The notes beneath the pieces were generated by a model that was not told the DNA's origin, ran no database searches, and worked only from the letters and a program-made list of their open reading frames with translations. 64,000 nucleotides of DNA from Centropus unirufus (lineage: Eukaryota; Chordata; Aves; Cuculiformes; Centropidae), in the NCBI GenBank assembly GCA_013397695.1, contig VYZI01000389.1, positions 125,990-189,989 on the forward strand, written 5' to 3'. The translations under genes were made by a program, and so were the position numbers. Shown here piece by piece: positions 23,971 through 36,265 of this stretch. Within the stretch, counting starts at the first letter, position 1. Each line of letters opens with the position of its first letter.

Positions 23971-25022
23971 CCTTAAAATATTTGCTCCTTAGAAGTCTTT
24001 GAAAGGAGCTTTCACCCTCATCTGGAATGAAATCAGAGACCAGGAGGTTTACCAAACAGCAGTAAACTCTCAGCTTTGTACAAATTAATTTAACACAGAA
24101 TCCCCGTTGGCATAAAGAAAATACTTTTTCTGTACTTATTTTGTCTCACACTTTACCTAAAATGACTGGATAGGGGAGTGGGGAAAGAGATCCTTCACAT
24201 ATAAGCACTATCCAACCTCACATGGCTGCTTTAATTCACAAGACATGATCTGTGCAGCTCTCCTTTACTTACACTGTGAGCAGGTCTAGATCTGGATGAT
24301 TCTTATGTTTACCAAAGATCCAGGTGACACCTCCTTCCCAGACAGACTGTGTTTGCAAATCAAAGGGTGCTTGGGCATTGTCTTACCTCATGGCTTGGAA
24401 ATTTGAGATGAAACTGAAGAGGAATGTTTGTTAGTGACTAAATGAACCCATTAAAACGTTGTTTTCATAGTCTATAGGTCGGCCTTGAAAATGACATGTC
24501 CAAAATTTTGCTGTGCTCTAAAGCTTTTTCCTCGACAATTTTTCCTATACTCTTTCAAATCCAAATCTCAGCAATTCCAGAGAAATTAGAACTGCTTTAC
24601 TTCAAAGTCTGTTCAGTAATATGTGATGAAATGTGCACAGGAGTTTACATCCAGTTTCAGTGAAGAATAAATGGAAAGAATTGATTTACAATGTACCTTT
24701 GGGCAAAAACGAAAATGTTTTCAAAGTTAGTCATTTGTGGGGAAAAAGGCTTGGTAAAACCTGACAGTTAAAATGTGGTAGTTTGTGGTTATGTGGACTG
24801 AGATCTTTCTAGATGATGAATTTAACTACCTCCAGAATCCAGTAATATTATTCAATAGTCACTACATCAAGTTGCATTAAGGCAGAGCCTGTCCTTTCTT
24901 CAAACAGAAACAGGATTTATTAATAGTAATTTCTGTTCAACAGTGTCATCACCATGGATACATTTACTGTTTGTGTCGTGATAAGTAGAATTTTACCTAA
25001 AGTCTCAGTTGCCTTGCAATTT

Positions 25023-25059
25023 CATAAGATTATTTATCTTCATTAAGATTATTTATCTT
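25023..25059. repeat. Tandem duplication, about 18 bp x 2
   Basis: CATAAGATTATTTATCTT is followed directly by CATTAAGATTATTTATCTT, two near-identical copies differing by one inserted T. Confidence 0.85.
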
Positions 25060-25748
25060 ACGTATAAAGTACTTTTGAATAGGAACATCTAAAAATGTGA
25101 CCCAAAGACTTCTGGTGTTTGGGAAAAAGACATTTACACTGCCTTAAAATGGATTTATTATTTCAACTAATGATAAGTTTGATGTCTAGTCGAACATAGC
25201 TCTCTACATTACATATGTATTCAGTGGAAAAACCTATGAAGCATTTATCTGAACCTAAGATATATGAGATGAGCCTTCCTCTGGACATCCCAGTCTTTCC
25301 ATTGATAAGAGAATTGCAGAGGATTAGCTTTGAATAGACATCTAACTCTTTGGTGGAGAGTTAGGTGAGAATCCAGTTTAGTGTCAATGCCCAAAGACGT
25401 AATTTCTTTGCAGGCTCTTTAATGTCACCCATAAGGTGACAGAGTAAATCTGCTGAAACAGATGTATCATTTAGCTACGTGACAGCTCAAACACATTTTT
25501 CTCTTGAGCCATTGGGTGATGCTGACCTCAGAGTAATAAAACTGCATGTTCGTGGCCCAGTGATTTTTGTTTTAGATTAGAACTGCAATTTAACAAAGGC
25601 TTTTTTCCAGGAACACTGATAGACCCCTCCTTGTTTTGCCAGGTGAAATTCAAAGGTCATGTTCTTCTACTGGCTCTTTGGTGCCATTCAGATTAAACAC
25701 ACCGTGTTCTAACTGGTCAGGTATCTCTAAACATTCAGGTTGCTCCAG

Positions 25749-25773
25749 CTGTATATAGCTATTTTATATACAG
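25749..25773. other. Hairpin-forming inverted repeat
   Basis: CTGTATATA at 25749-25757 pairs perfectly with TATATACAG at 25765-25773 around a 7-base loop. The stem is too short for a microRNA precursor. Confidence 0.5.
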
Positions 25774-27881
25774 TTTTACTTCAATTGTGACAATGCAGTG
25801 GGGAATTTAAAGATAAAAAATGGCCTTCTCAGTTGTTTCAGATGAGATTTTTCCATCATGCTAGTGCAGTTTCTACCATCCCCAACTGCCTTGATGTTAT
25901 CTATGCCATTCCTCTTTCTGTCTCCAATAACTGCCCACCTGAATTTTCATTCCTCCTCTGAATGTGACCTCAGCCTCTTCCCATTCCTACTTGTAACTGA
26001 CTGGATCTTCTCTCCTTGATTCTCCTGAACCTTCCACAGATTCATCACTTTGTTGCTGGCCTCCAGATTTTTCCTTCTGGTCCCTTAGCCTGATGCTGTA
26101 TTTTTAATTCAATAAGAAGCATGGGGCACAGAGAAAGACTGTCACATTCCCTCCTCCAGTCCTTGACCTATGAAACTTTTTCCATAGTCTCACAGATTTT
26201 AACACCTGAAAGTTCCAGTGCATGGCTGTTACCTGACCTCCAGGATTAGGACAGCCTGGGGATACTCAACAAGTCATTCCTGCACCAAGTAAAGATACTG
26301 TGGGCTGAGCTGCCATACCTGCTAAGACATTATGAAAGCTTTTCCCTATACAATGGCTATTTTTTCTATTTTTTTCCCCTTATAATTTCTCTGTTTATAT
26401 TTTCAGCACAGATTAATTTTTTGGTGTTTCAGGATTAAAGGTTGGGGGTTAGGAAAGGAAAGTGAGCAGAACGATTATAGTTTAAATTCTTGATCAGTTA
26501 CTGAACTTGTAAATAGAGCATTTTAACAATGTTATTCAGAGACCTGTAATGACCACTTCTATAACTTCCTTTTCAAAACCCTGTTAATATCATTTACTTC
26601 TGACCCTCAAAAAATGTCAAAATCCATGCCAAATGTGTTAAGGTTCCCTGGATGATTAGTGGAGAGCTAAGTCCTTCCCAGCTTCCAGTAGACATCTAAT
26701 ATAAATAAAATGAAGTATCTTTGGAGATGTGTTTCGTAACAGTGATTGTCCAGGAAGCCTATGCGACCAGTTCAGAAGATAGATCTGTAAATGAAGAAGG
26801 TCTTCTGACGATTCATTATATACTTTATGAGAACAGTCTTAGGGATCATTCACCTACAGCAAGTGAAAGATTTTTCCTCCAGTATTTTTTACTTACAAAG
26901 GACATTATGCTCCCATTAAAATAAATTGTTGTCTGATACTGTCTTTTTAAGAAGAGACTCTTGAGGAAAACCCCACATAAGGTCATTCACAGCAGTTTAA
27001 GAAGCAGGGCATTCCTGCAAAGTGACTCCCTTGTTTTGCTATGCATTGTGAATGATTCCTGTACGGTGTTGAATTTAAGTATGATGTGATTCCTGCTTCC
27101 ACATCTCTTGCTTTCCACTTAGTCATAAATAAATAGTAACTAACCTTCTTCTCTAATTGGTAGGATCCCAGATTTTCATCCCAGTCATCTTCTGTTTAAA
27201 GCACTATTTTCCTGAGATATAAGAATCTGTCAGTTTTTCACATTTGACAATTTGTTCCCTTATGGCTAGAACATACAGATGCTCATTAGCCGAGAGAATT
27301 AATAGGTAAGGCAGAGAAAAAAATTAAAAAAACAACTCTATGCTTTCAGATGGGGATCCATTTCTTTTCCAGCTGGTTCTTCTCTTCCCACACAAGAGAT
27401 TTTGTATATGGCTGTTTTTGCTGTTGAAAGCCATTTGATTAATTGAAGTCCTTCCTGTACTTTAATTTACTTTGCACACTGTTTCAGGCTTTTTTTCCAT
27501 TCCCTTTTCCTGTCCTTGTGCTCTCCAGTATATACTTTTAGCAAGTTCTTTGTTTTCTGTGAGATCTATCCTCAACCAGACAACTCCCCTGCTAAGACAA
27601 TTCCTCTGCCAACACAACAATTCAAATGGAAAGACAAGATAAGCTTTTTGTACTTAGGACAGAATTAACCAGGTTGGAATGAGCTCAAAGATTGGTATGG
27701 CACCAGGTATTGAAGGCAAAGCCTGTCCAAAGGTTTTGATTATTTGTTTTAAAGCATAGTAACTCCATGCTCCTTTCTCACTCTTGAGGTTTCCACTCCA
27801 CCAACCCCATAGTGCATCGTTACAGCAATGTAATTTCCATGGTCTCATCCTCACTGGACTTTCCCCAGCACTTCCTGCTGC

Positions 27882-27906
27882 AAAAAAATAATAAAATATA
27901 TATATA
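27882..27906. repeat. A-run and TA-rich simple repeat
   Basis: An A7 run, AATAAAA and then alternating TA units form a low-complexity tract. Confidence 0.75.
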
Positions 27907-30240
27907 CTGTGTTTTTTTCCACTTGGAAATGGCTTTCTCTTCTAAAAAAGATAAAAGTTTTAGCAACAATTAATTCAGAACGCTGTAGGAGGTGTCCAAT
28001 TTTGTGTTTCAGTATTTTATGTGAAACACATCAGGCAATGAAGATGAATATCATTTACATGGTTCACAGAGATCCTTTGTGTTTAAAGCAGAAATATTTA
28101 TTTCAGAATATTCTGAGAGATTTGGAAAACAGGAAACATTGGTCTGTCTTCCTTGCAAAAAACAAACAAACAACAGCTTCAGTCTTATTCCTCCTAAAGA
28201 AATGTTTTCTCATTTCCCCTCACTTCCACTCTCTCAATAACACTGATATGAACCTCTCCACAACAGCAGAACTCCCAACTTTGTCATACTTTCTTGAATA
28301 GCAGTGTGGAGTTGGTCAGACCTCAGTGAGAACACACAGTTAGCTTCTGGTCTTTCAGAGACCGCTGTGAGAACCTTTTTTAGCTAAGGAACCCAGGAAA
28401 GGAATAGCTTCAAAAACATCTGTGTGAAATTATGAGCTGAAAATAAATGGCATTATTTTAAGCTCACTTATTAGCTCCTTTGCTTCCAATACATCCCCTT
28501 TCAGTCACCTGAGATACTCCATGAGAAAGCGGAGTAATTGTCAATGCTCATCTTGCACTGTGCAAAAAATATGAGAGCACTGATTGTGGTCCTTTGACCT
28601 TCTTTGGAAATCATCCCTCATTCCTTCTCCCCACCAGACCGCCTGGGCTACAGGGCATTTCATTGAGTGACTTTCCAGCTGTGGAGACCTCAGCATTGAT
28701 GTTCCCAGGCAATAACTGAGAACTTGAGGGGAAACATAAAGAAGCACAGACACAGGCACTGGAAAAAGCAACACCTCCTGAATTACCACCTCCATTTCCC
28801 GGAGCAGTAGTGGTTGGGCCCGTTAGGGAAAAGGCCTACCTCCCAGCCAACTACTGACTCAGCCTGTCCCCATTTTCATGTCCAAGACCTAATAGGATCA
28901 AACTGAAATTGCTTGCATTGGGGTAGGATATAGAGTTTCCAGATGGCATCACAAAACCCTTAAAAGCAGTGCACTCTGGATAATCATAGCACACCCCATT
29001 ATTAGAGATTTACAGTCAAAGTCTGTTGAGAACTAGCAGTGGGTTTGGAGTTGACATGGCAAGGCTGCAATTATGTAGAAAGTCAGTGCTGGAAAGTGGA
29101 ATAAAGGTTTTTGAAGGAGAGTTTCTCCCTTTGCATCTGGATTAGTACCGTACCTTCAGACCGAGTGCCAGTTGCAAGTCTCCCCCCAAAACACAACCCC
29201 AGAGTTTTAGATGCACCCCCTCGAATAGAAAACTTTTGTCCGCCTCTACAGATCAGCAGTTCTAATGTAAGCAGAACTCATATGAGAAGGAAAATTTCCC
29301 CCTGGGTGGAACAATTTATTTATATCATAAATACTACTGAACCAGGGCTGTAGATACCAGCTTTTAATTTGAGCCATGCTGGCAAACCGTGTTCAGATTC
29401 TTGCTGAACCAGTGTTCAAAAATCTACTTCAGTTTCAGACATGCTTTATTTCATCCTGAGCAAAGCAGTTTTACATCTTGGTTTCTTACTTATAAGAAGA
29501 AAATATCTGTTTTCTCACTCTTTTTCAATCTCTGTAGCAAAGTATGTCTTTTACAAGGATTTTTTTCATTGTACAAAAGCACAATTAAGATCTTAGTCGA
29601 GACACGTGTCACTCTTAAAACATTGGTAATAATGTGGCGATTTTAGCAGGATTATTCTGCCTAAGGAAGTTCAATCAGCCCTTTGATGTTCAGTCAGAAG
29701 AACCAGGTGACGGCTGAGCAGGACCTTTCTAGTTTGTGGTTTAAGATATACTTGGAAATGTAATATCATAAACCCGGAGACTTTTTCTTGTGGAATTGTA
29801 ATCTGAAAAGAAAATTGATGTATGGAAATCATATTACCACTGTCTTTCATATGCACATTCTCAATTCTCTTCTATTTAAGAGTTCTTAACTCTTGACCTC
29901 ATGACAAATTTATCCCTTATTTAATACTTAGGATGTTTAGACCATTAAGTAAAAAGAGTATTGTTATTTAGGTTACGTATGGAAAGTCATATTGCCTGGA
30001 AAGAATTCTGCTTTGTGGTTTCCAGGCTGACTCCAGAAAATTAGAATTGCACTGAGTCTACCCATGAAGTTAAATTTGAAATAAAAATCTCAACTCCAAA
30101 TCCAGACTGAAGCAAATTTTAACAGCATAAAGAATCATCACAAAGGATTTTTGTTTCACTTCATCAATACACAGCATTTTCTGAAGGAAGCACATATGGT
30201 AATCACATACAAAATAGATATATATATACAAATACTTCAC

Positions 30241-30635
30241 NNNNNNNNNNNNNNNNNNNNNNNNNNNNNNNNNNNNNNNNNNNNNNNNNNNNNNNNNNNN
30301 NNNNNNNNNNNNNNNNNNNNNNNNNNNNNNNNNNNNNNNNNNNNNNNNNNNNNNNNNNNNNNNNNNNNNNNNNNNNNNNNNNNNNNNNNNNNNNNNNNNN
30401 NNNNNNNNNNNNNNNNNNNNNNNNNNNNNNNNNNNNNNNNNNNNNNNNNNNNNNNNNNNNNNNNNNNNNNNNNNNNNNNNNNNNNNNNNNNNNNNNNNNN
30501 NNNNNNNNNNNNNNNNNNNNNNNNNNNNNNNNNNNNNNNNNNNNNNNNNNNNNNNNNNNNNNNNNNNNNNNNNNNNNNNNNNNNNNNNNNNNNNNNNNNN
30601 NNNNNNNNNNNNNNNNNNNNNNNNNNNNNNNNNNN
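30241..30635. other. Assembly gap (395 N)
   Basis: All bases are N. The left flank ends in a TA-rich stretch. Open frames crossing the gap are artefacts. Confidence 0.99.
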
Positions 30636-31090
30636 TATATTTCTTTTCGAAATAGTGATGGTGACTTACCAGTCAGATAATTCATCCTAGTTGGGTGACA
30701 GTTTTTATTCCATAGAGTCATTCATAGCTCATCCTTTAGAGAGATGCCACTTTTTTCTCCATACAGACAGAAGTAGCTCATTGAAATACAAGTAGAATTC
30801 AGAGTAAAATCTCTATCAGTGGAAATTTTCAATGTATTCCTGCTGAAGGGCTGTGTACACAGTTTAACAGACTTCTTACTCACTCTTTCTGTATTTTTCC
30901 CTTCTGCTTTTCCAGCTTTCTATGCACATATGTGCATTTTCAATCACTATGGGTACACTTTCAACAAACTTTCTTACTCTACTGAACAAATGGATTTGCA
31001 CATACTAGAAATCAATTATAAGCTGATCCTGCAGAGTTGAAAATTGCTCAGTTTGAAGCTTTGAAAGTCTCCTGGTTTCTCATAATGTCA

Positions 31091-31215
31091 TGAAATCATA
31101 AACATGTCTAGTTCGAAAAAGAATTCTGAAGGTCCCTACTCCAAACTCGTGTTCAAAAAGAGGGCTGCATCCAAGGTCAGATTGTGCACTTATCCAAACG
31201 ATTTTCGAGAAAATT
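31091..31215 (-). mobile_element. Old CR1 LINE 3' fragment
   Basis: TGAAATCATAAACATGTCTA, GTTCGAAAAAGAATTCTGAA, GGTCCCTACTCCAAACTC, AAGAGGGCTGCATCCAAGGT and TTATCCAAACGATTTTCG follow, with many changes, the order of the CR1 subfamily whose 3' region reads as CCTCTGAAGGTCATCTAGTC. It is markedly more diverged than the other copies and is probably an older insertion. Confidence 0.55.
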
Positions 31216-34200
31216 TTTCATTATATGCAATCACAGTTTCTCTTCCTGCAACTTATGACTCTTCGCCCTTCTGCTTTACATCTCTGAATGGCTGCATCTC
31301 TTCCACAAATCCCTTTTGTGTAGTAGAAGTCTACAATTTGCTCTCCTCTTTTCCAGTGGCCAAATATCATTGAACATTCTCACTGATGGAGTGAGTAAAA
31401 GGTGATATGAATGTTTCTTAAAGGTTATCAAGCTTTTTTTCCAGAGAGACTGTTTGGAACTTGCTGCTTCTTGAAGTGTAACCATGGTCCTTAAAAGTGT
31501 TTGTGCCTAAGTTTTGGCCTTACCTTCTACATATTTTTGCCTGTCATTTTCTTTGATTTCCAGCACTACCATATCTTCCAGTTCTCTTATCCTATGCCTT
31601 CCCTTGTCAGTCCTTTCCAAGCTTTATTCCTTACTCAAATAGAGATAAAATTGGTAAACCCAAGCTATTTGATTCATCAGTATTTTTTAATTTTCCTTTC
31701 CATACTTCTGTCATAACTACCATGTAGCTTCATTCTTTTGCCTTCAAATTACCTGTCTTGTTTGATGAGTCGCAAGAAAAGCATGGAGAAATAATGCAAA
31801 TACTGTCCACCTTCCTTCTGTCAGAAACCTGAAAACTGACTTGCCACTGCTCTCTAGTTCTAATCCTTTCTGCCAGCCTTCATTATGTGCCCAGTTCTCA
31901 ACCTGCTTTTTAATACTCAGCCAATCTGCCATCTTTCCCATATTTCATTATATTCAGCTTCCAAGGTTTACCCAAAGGGAGTCTTACTACTGAATACAGA
32001 AACCTAACTACCTGTGTTCCGTACTTTCATCTTCTGCCTTCATGAAACTCTTTATCATTTTGCCTCTTTCTCTTTGATTTTCAGGCCTATTGATCAACAG
32101 ATGTCTCCTTTCTTCCATATTAGTGTATTAGGATTCTTCTATTAGGTCTCCTCACCTGAAACCAGCCCTAACTTTGATGTCTGTAAGTACACAAAACCAT
32201 GAAGATCTTAGAGCATGTTATGCAAGGTCAATGGAATGTGGTCTAAATGCCACTAAAATCTCCACAACAATTCTACTGATTTCTGCAGACTCTGAGTTAA
32301 AGTTCACGTTTAGAACTACCATGATGATGTATAAACCAATATTTCTTTAACCTCACTATCATCACAGTCCTGATGAGTTATTTATTATTATGACTGATCT
32401 TTGCTACAGCAGTGGTGCTACGTGACCACAGTCAAGATTCAGCTCCTGATGTGAACTACATAAATGCACAGTGAGAAACAGACTTTGCCCTAGAGAAATT
32501 ACAAACTAAGTAGAGAGCTCAGACAATGAAATAGAGATCCCTTCCAAACTTGGCAAAGTCAACTTATTGACCAGAGTCTTGTCTAATGCCCTGTGTACCT
32601 CGATTATGGATCATCAAAAGACTTAGCTGGTGTTCCAACACAAATGACCATTCAGTGTTTGCATAAAAAAAAAAAAGACTAAGAAAGCAAAGTAGCAGCT
32701 GGAAAACTTGATACCAATGGATATTATATGTTCGTTTCAAGTGTATTTATACCACCACTGCAGAGACATCAGCTAAGGAACTAGTTATAACCAGTGAAAA
32801 CTGTGTTTGAGGACATGATTAGGAAATGTCAGTTAACATGTCTAGTTTTCCACTTTTGGATGGGATGAATTGCAGTCAATACTCTATCTCTACCTTTGAC
32901 TAGAACTCTACCAAATAAAAAGGGAGCCCAGAATGACTAGTTTCAATGGAGATGTCCAAATTAAATGCCAACATTGTATGACGAACACTGGTTCCCCCTC
33001 CTTAATAACTGTGAAGATGCTAGTTTTGCAGCAATGGTGACTTGCCATCAAAAATTCAATAGAAGTTAGCTAGGAAAGCAGCAGCAGCATGGCCTTCTCA
33101 GAGAGGAAGCTTCTGTCTATAGAAAAAATTTTCTCCCTGATGATCACGTTGCAAACAAGTTCCGCCTCAGAGTCAGTGTACAAAGAACAAAAAGGGATTT
33201 GAGCAGCTGGGTGGTAGGAGAAGGGAAGTCAAGAGAGGAGGGAGCTGGAAAGGGAAAACACAGAAACAGTTCTAAATATTTGGAATCTGCAATTGTATTC
33301 CCTTCCCTTTTCCCCCAAGAGTTTTGATTCTTAGCCCAGATTAATTATTCCCCCTACAATGCTTTTTCATAAAGGGATAAAGTCCATTGTTTATAGAATT
33401 TGCTAATAACAGCCTCAGTCATGCTGTCACAGTGGAGTGATTCAATTAAAAGACTGGACAATAAAAACTCAATAAAGAAACTCAAATCCTTATTAAATTC
33501 TGTTTTTTAATTATTGTTAAAAAAATAACCAAGCTGGCTAGGATTGCCAGATTGGGAATTTACACTGAACAGAAGAATGATATGATCTCTCTGAGTAGCA
33601 CAGTGCAAATTAAAAGAGGTTTAGCGTTAAGTGTTCATGGCACAAAAGCAATTTTAAGTACCTGCAATCAGCTTAGGTTGGCTGAGCCTAAATGTGTACA
33701 AATCGTGTAATGGGCAGTATCCCTGGCAGTACCACGCAGAGCTTTGACAGATGTGTTCTCCAAGGTTTACAGTGAGCCCTACAACAGCTCAGGAAGAGTG
33801 TCTGACTATGCACGCACAATGCGGGGTGTGTGAGTGCGCATGTGCGTGTGCGTGTGTGGTTTGTGGGCCACCTAGTGTCCTGGTGCTGACTCGACAAAAT
33901 AGTCTGGTTTTCATTTCAGGTATCAGAGATTACTAAGGCAAGAAAAAGAACATTGTAACACGCCAATCAGAAATTGGACAAAATAAGCCAGGGATTGCTG
34001 CATCAGTCTCTTAACTATTGCTTCAGTTGGAGGCTTTTTCATAGAAGAGCATTTGATCTCTATTTAAACCCTTCCCCCACTGGGAAATCCATTATTTCCC
34101 TTGCTAGTCATCTCAATTGCTAGTTACCTTCACTGCAAGGAACTTTTTCTCTTTTTTTTTTTTGGGTCATGTATCTATCCTGGCATAACCTTCCTTAAAG

Positions 34201-34426
34201 TCTGCTACACTAAAGCTCTCCATTATGAGAAAATTTTGTCCTGTATAAGCACTTACAGACTTACAGACTCAAACCTATCTTAATCTTCTCTATGGTTAGC
34301 TAAATAGTGGGAACTATCTTAGTTTCTCTATACAGTTTAAGATTTCCAGTCTTGTTGTTACAGATATTCTCTAAATTCTTTCAAGCTCACTCATTTTAAT
34401 TTCCACCCATCTTCAGTCCTTTGATT
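31216..34426. other. 3.2 kb unique sequence, no gene supported
   Basis: It contains A12 (32665-32676), T12 (34152-34163) and a GT-rich tract at 33824-33859. The AT-rich block at about 33290-33700 is dense in ATTAAT/TTAATTATT motifs and is discussed as a possible regulatory block. ORFs are short and unassigned. Confidence 0.45.
33824..33859. repeat. GT/GCGT-rich simple repeat
   Basis: An alternating purine-pyrimidine tract of GT and GCGT units is preceded by GCACGCACAATGCG. It carries several CpGs, rare in this window, and has Z-DNA-forming potential. Confidence 0.75.
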
Positions 34427-35620
34427 TCACAGAAACACAGAATTACTAGGTTGGAAGAGACCTCTGAGATCATTGAGTCCAACCATTCCTGTCTACCCCT
34501 AAACCTTAGCCCTAAGCGCCTCATCTCCCTGTCTTTTAAACACTTCCAGGGATGGGGATTCCAACACCTCCCTGGGATGTTCCAGCAACTGATGACCATT
34601 TCAGTGAAAAATTTCTTCCTAATCTCCAAACTGAACCTCCCCTGGCACAGCTTGAGGCCATTCCCCCTTGTCCTACCCTCTGTCATTTGGGAGAATAGAC
34701 CAGCACCCACCTCTCTACAACCTCCTTTCAGGTAGTTGTAGGCAGTGATAAGGTTCCCCAAAAGCCTCCTCTTCTTCAGGCTAAACAGCCCCAGCTCCCT
34801 CAGCCGATCCTCATAACACTTGTTTTCCAGGCCTTTCACCAACTTTGTTGCCCTTCTCTGGACACGCTCCAGAATCCCAACATCCTTCTTGCAGTGAGAG
34901 GCCCAGAACTGAACACAGTATTCGGGGTGTGGCCTCTCCAGGGCTGAGTACAGGGGCAGAATCACCTCCCTGGACCTGCTGGCCATGCTGTTTCTGATAC
35001 AGGACAAGTTGCTATTGGCTGTCTTGGCCACCTGGGCCACTGCTGGCACATGATCATTCGGCTGTCAACCAACACTCCCAGGTCCTTCTCCTCCAGGCAG
35101 CTTTCCAGCCTACTCTTCCCCAGCCTGTAGCACTGCACAGGGTTCTTGTGTCCCAAGTTCAGGACCCAGAATTTGGCTTTTTTGAACATCATCCCATTGG
35201 TCTCAGCCCACTGGTCCAGCCTGTCCAGATCCCTCTGTAGAGCCTCCCTACCCTCAGACAGATCAATGCTTCCTCCCACCTTAGCATCATCTGCGAACTT
35301 GCCAAGGGTGGTTTCAATCCCTTCGTCCAGGTCTTTGGTAAAGAGGTTGAACGGGACTGGACCCAGCACTGAGCCCCAGGGAACACCACTTGTGACTGGT
35401 CTCTACCTAGATTTAGTTCCATATCTCAAAACCCTCTGGGCCTGACCAGCCAGCCAGTTTACAACCCAGGAAAGGGTGTGCCTGTCCAAGCCAGCAGCAG
35501 CCAGTTTCTTGAACAAAATACTGTGAGAAACTATGCCAAATGCTTAACTGAAGTCCAGGTAGATTACGTCTGGAGGTGGACACCTTATCATAGAAGGAGA
35601 TCATGCTTTGTCACAAGCAT
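34427..35620 (-). mobile_element. CR1 LINE, 1.2 kb, longest copy in the window
   Basis: This copy runs from the 3' region (plus strand ACAGAATTACTAGGTTGGAA, then CATTGAGTCCAACCATTCCT) back through the 3' UTR and the second half of the reverse-transcriptase ORF, to a truncation near 35620. The 3' UTR shows GCCTCATCTCCCTGTCTTTT, CACTTCCAGGGATGGGGATT and CCTCCCCTGGCACAGCTTGA. The terminal ATTCTATG units at its left edge are reduced to CACAGAAACACAG. It is 5'-truncated compared with a full CR1 of about 4.5 kb, and its ORF is broken (see the pseudogene entry). Confidence 0.96.
34450..35600 (-). pseudogene. CR1 ORF2 reverse-transcriptase remnant
   Basis: This is the C-terminal part of the CR1 ORF2 protein, which in intact elements copies CR1 RNA into DNA at the insertion site. 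Reading 5' to 3' on the minus strand, visible blocks are YLDFS (RT motif A region), TSGVPWGSVLGP (motif B), FADDAK (motif C, the catalytic Asp pair at 35286-35291), KDLGVLVDSRM, SREVILPLYSAL, PEYCVQFW, ILERVQRRATKLVKG and LRELGLFSLKKRRL. It is dead. A TAA stop at 35544-35546 replaces the Lys after YLDFS, and the following AFD-type Asp reads as Gly. A frame change near 35045 separates LVDSRM from the ASRSREV block. The endonuclease and the N-terminal half of the RT are absent through 5' truncation. Confidence 0.93.
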
Positions 35621-36115
35621 GGTAGTAAAGCTTAAATACTTTATGGAAGAAGGCAACGAAGTTATGAGTGAATAATTTTTATATTTTAGGTGTACAAGAA
35701 ATCTCTTGCTTTTAGCTCGTTACCTGGCTTCTGGTAAAGAATGAACCTAATAGGACCTCAATTATTCGGATAACCACCTGTTTCCATTAAATGTCTGTTC
35801 TTCAGAAGTTTGATTAATATCCCCCCACACATTAAAGGAGGTTTTGAAAGCATTCCACAGCTACTGATATCGTAAAAAACAGCCTGGTGCCACAAATACC
35901 GTGTTCTTAGATACAGGTAAGAGAATGTGGCTGGGAAAAAAAAAAGGCTGAGAGAGAGCAGCATGGAGATCACATATAATCCACTTAAGGTGATCATGGC
36001 AGAAGCCTGAGGCATCAGCTTAGCCTGGGTCTCAATGTAATGCCTTGGTTAAGAGTGAATAATATGCTTTCATGTAATAACATCTCCCAATTCCTTACCC
36101 TATAGGCAAGATAGT
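35621..36115. other. Unique sequence between CR1 copies
   Basis: No gene or repeat is recognised, apart from a short A-run near 35937-35944. Confidence 0.45.
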
Positions 36116-36265
36116 CAATGGTATTCTGGGCTGCATCAAAAGAAATGTGGCCAGCAAGTTGAGGGAGGTAATTCTTCCTCTCTCCTTTACTCTTGTGAGA
36201 CTCCATCTGCAATACTGCATCAAGCTCTGGGGCATTCAGTACGAGAAATACATGGACCTTGCAGA
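36116..36265 (+). mobile_element. CR1 LINE internal fragment (ORF2 end)
   Basis: The sense strand reads ATTCTGGGCTGCATCAAAAG, AAATGTGGCCAGCAAGTTGA, GGGAGGTAATTCTTCCTCTC, TCTTGTGAGACTCCATCTGC and AATACTGCATCAAGCTCTGG. This corresponds to the ASRSREVILPLYSALVRP-to-EYC part of ORF2. Neither the 3' tail nor the RT core is present, so it is an internal remnant. Confidence 0.88.

Larger units (their letters stand above)
23971..31090. other. 7.1 kb with almost no recognised repeats, no gene supported
   Basis: This is the longest stretch without a CR1 copy. It contains a small tandem duplication (25023-25059), a 9-bp-stem hairpin (25749-25773), short TA and CAAA tracts near 27890 and 28160, and the gap at 30241-30635. 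The longest frame is 130 codons at 27909-28301, AT-rich and Lys/Leu-biased, with no recognisable domain; I judge it chance. Confidence 0.45.

Noticed and set aside
27909..28301. 130-codon plus-strand ORF
   Set aside because: AT-rich, Lys/Leu/Ser-biased product with no domain; length compatible with chance in 64 kb.
30151..30721. ORFs of 172-179 codons on both strands
   Set aside because: They span the 395-base gap; only short unremarkable ends are real sequence.
33824..33859. GT/GCGT tract as a possible CRISPR-like or telomeric repeat
   Set aside because: It is a plain alternating purine-pyrimidine microsatellite with no spacer structure or TTAGGG units.
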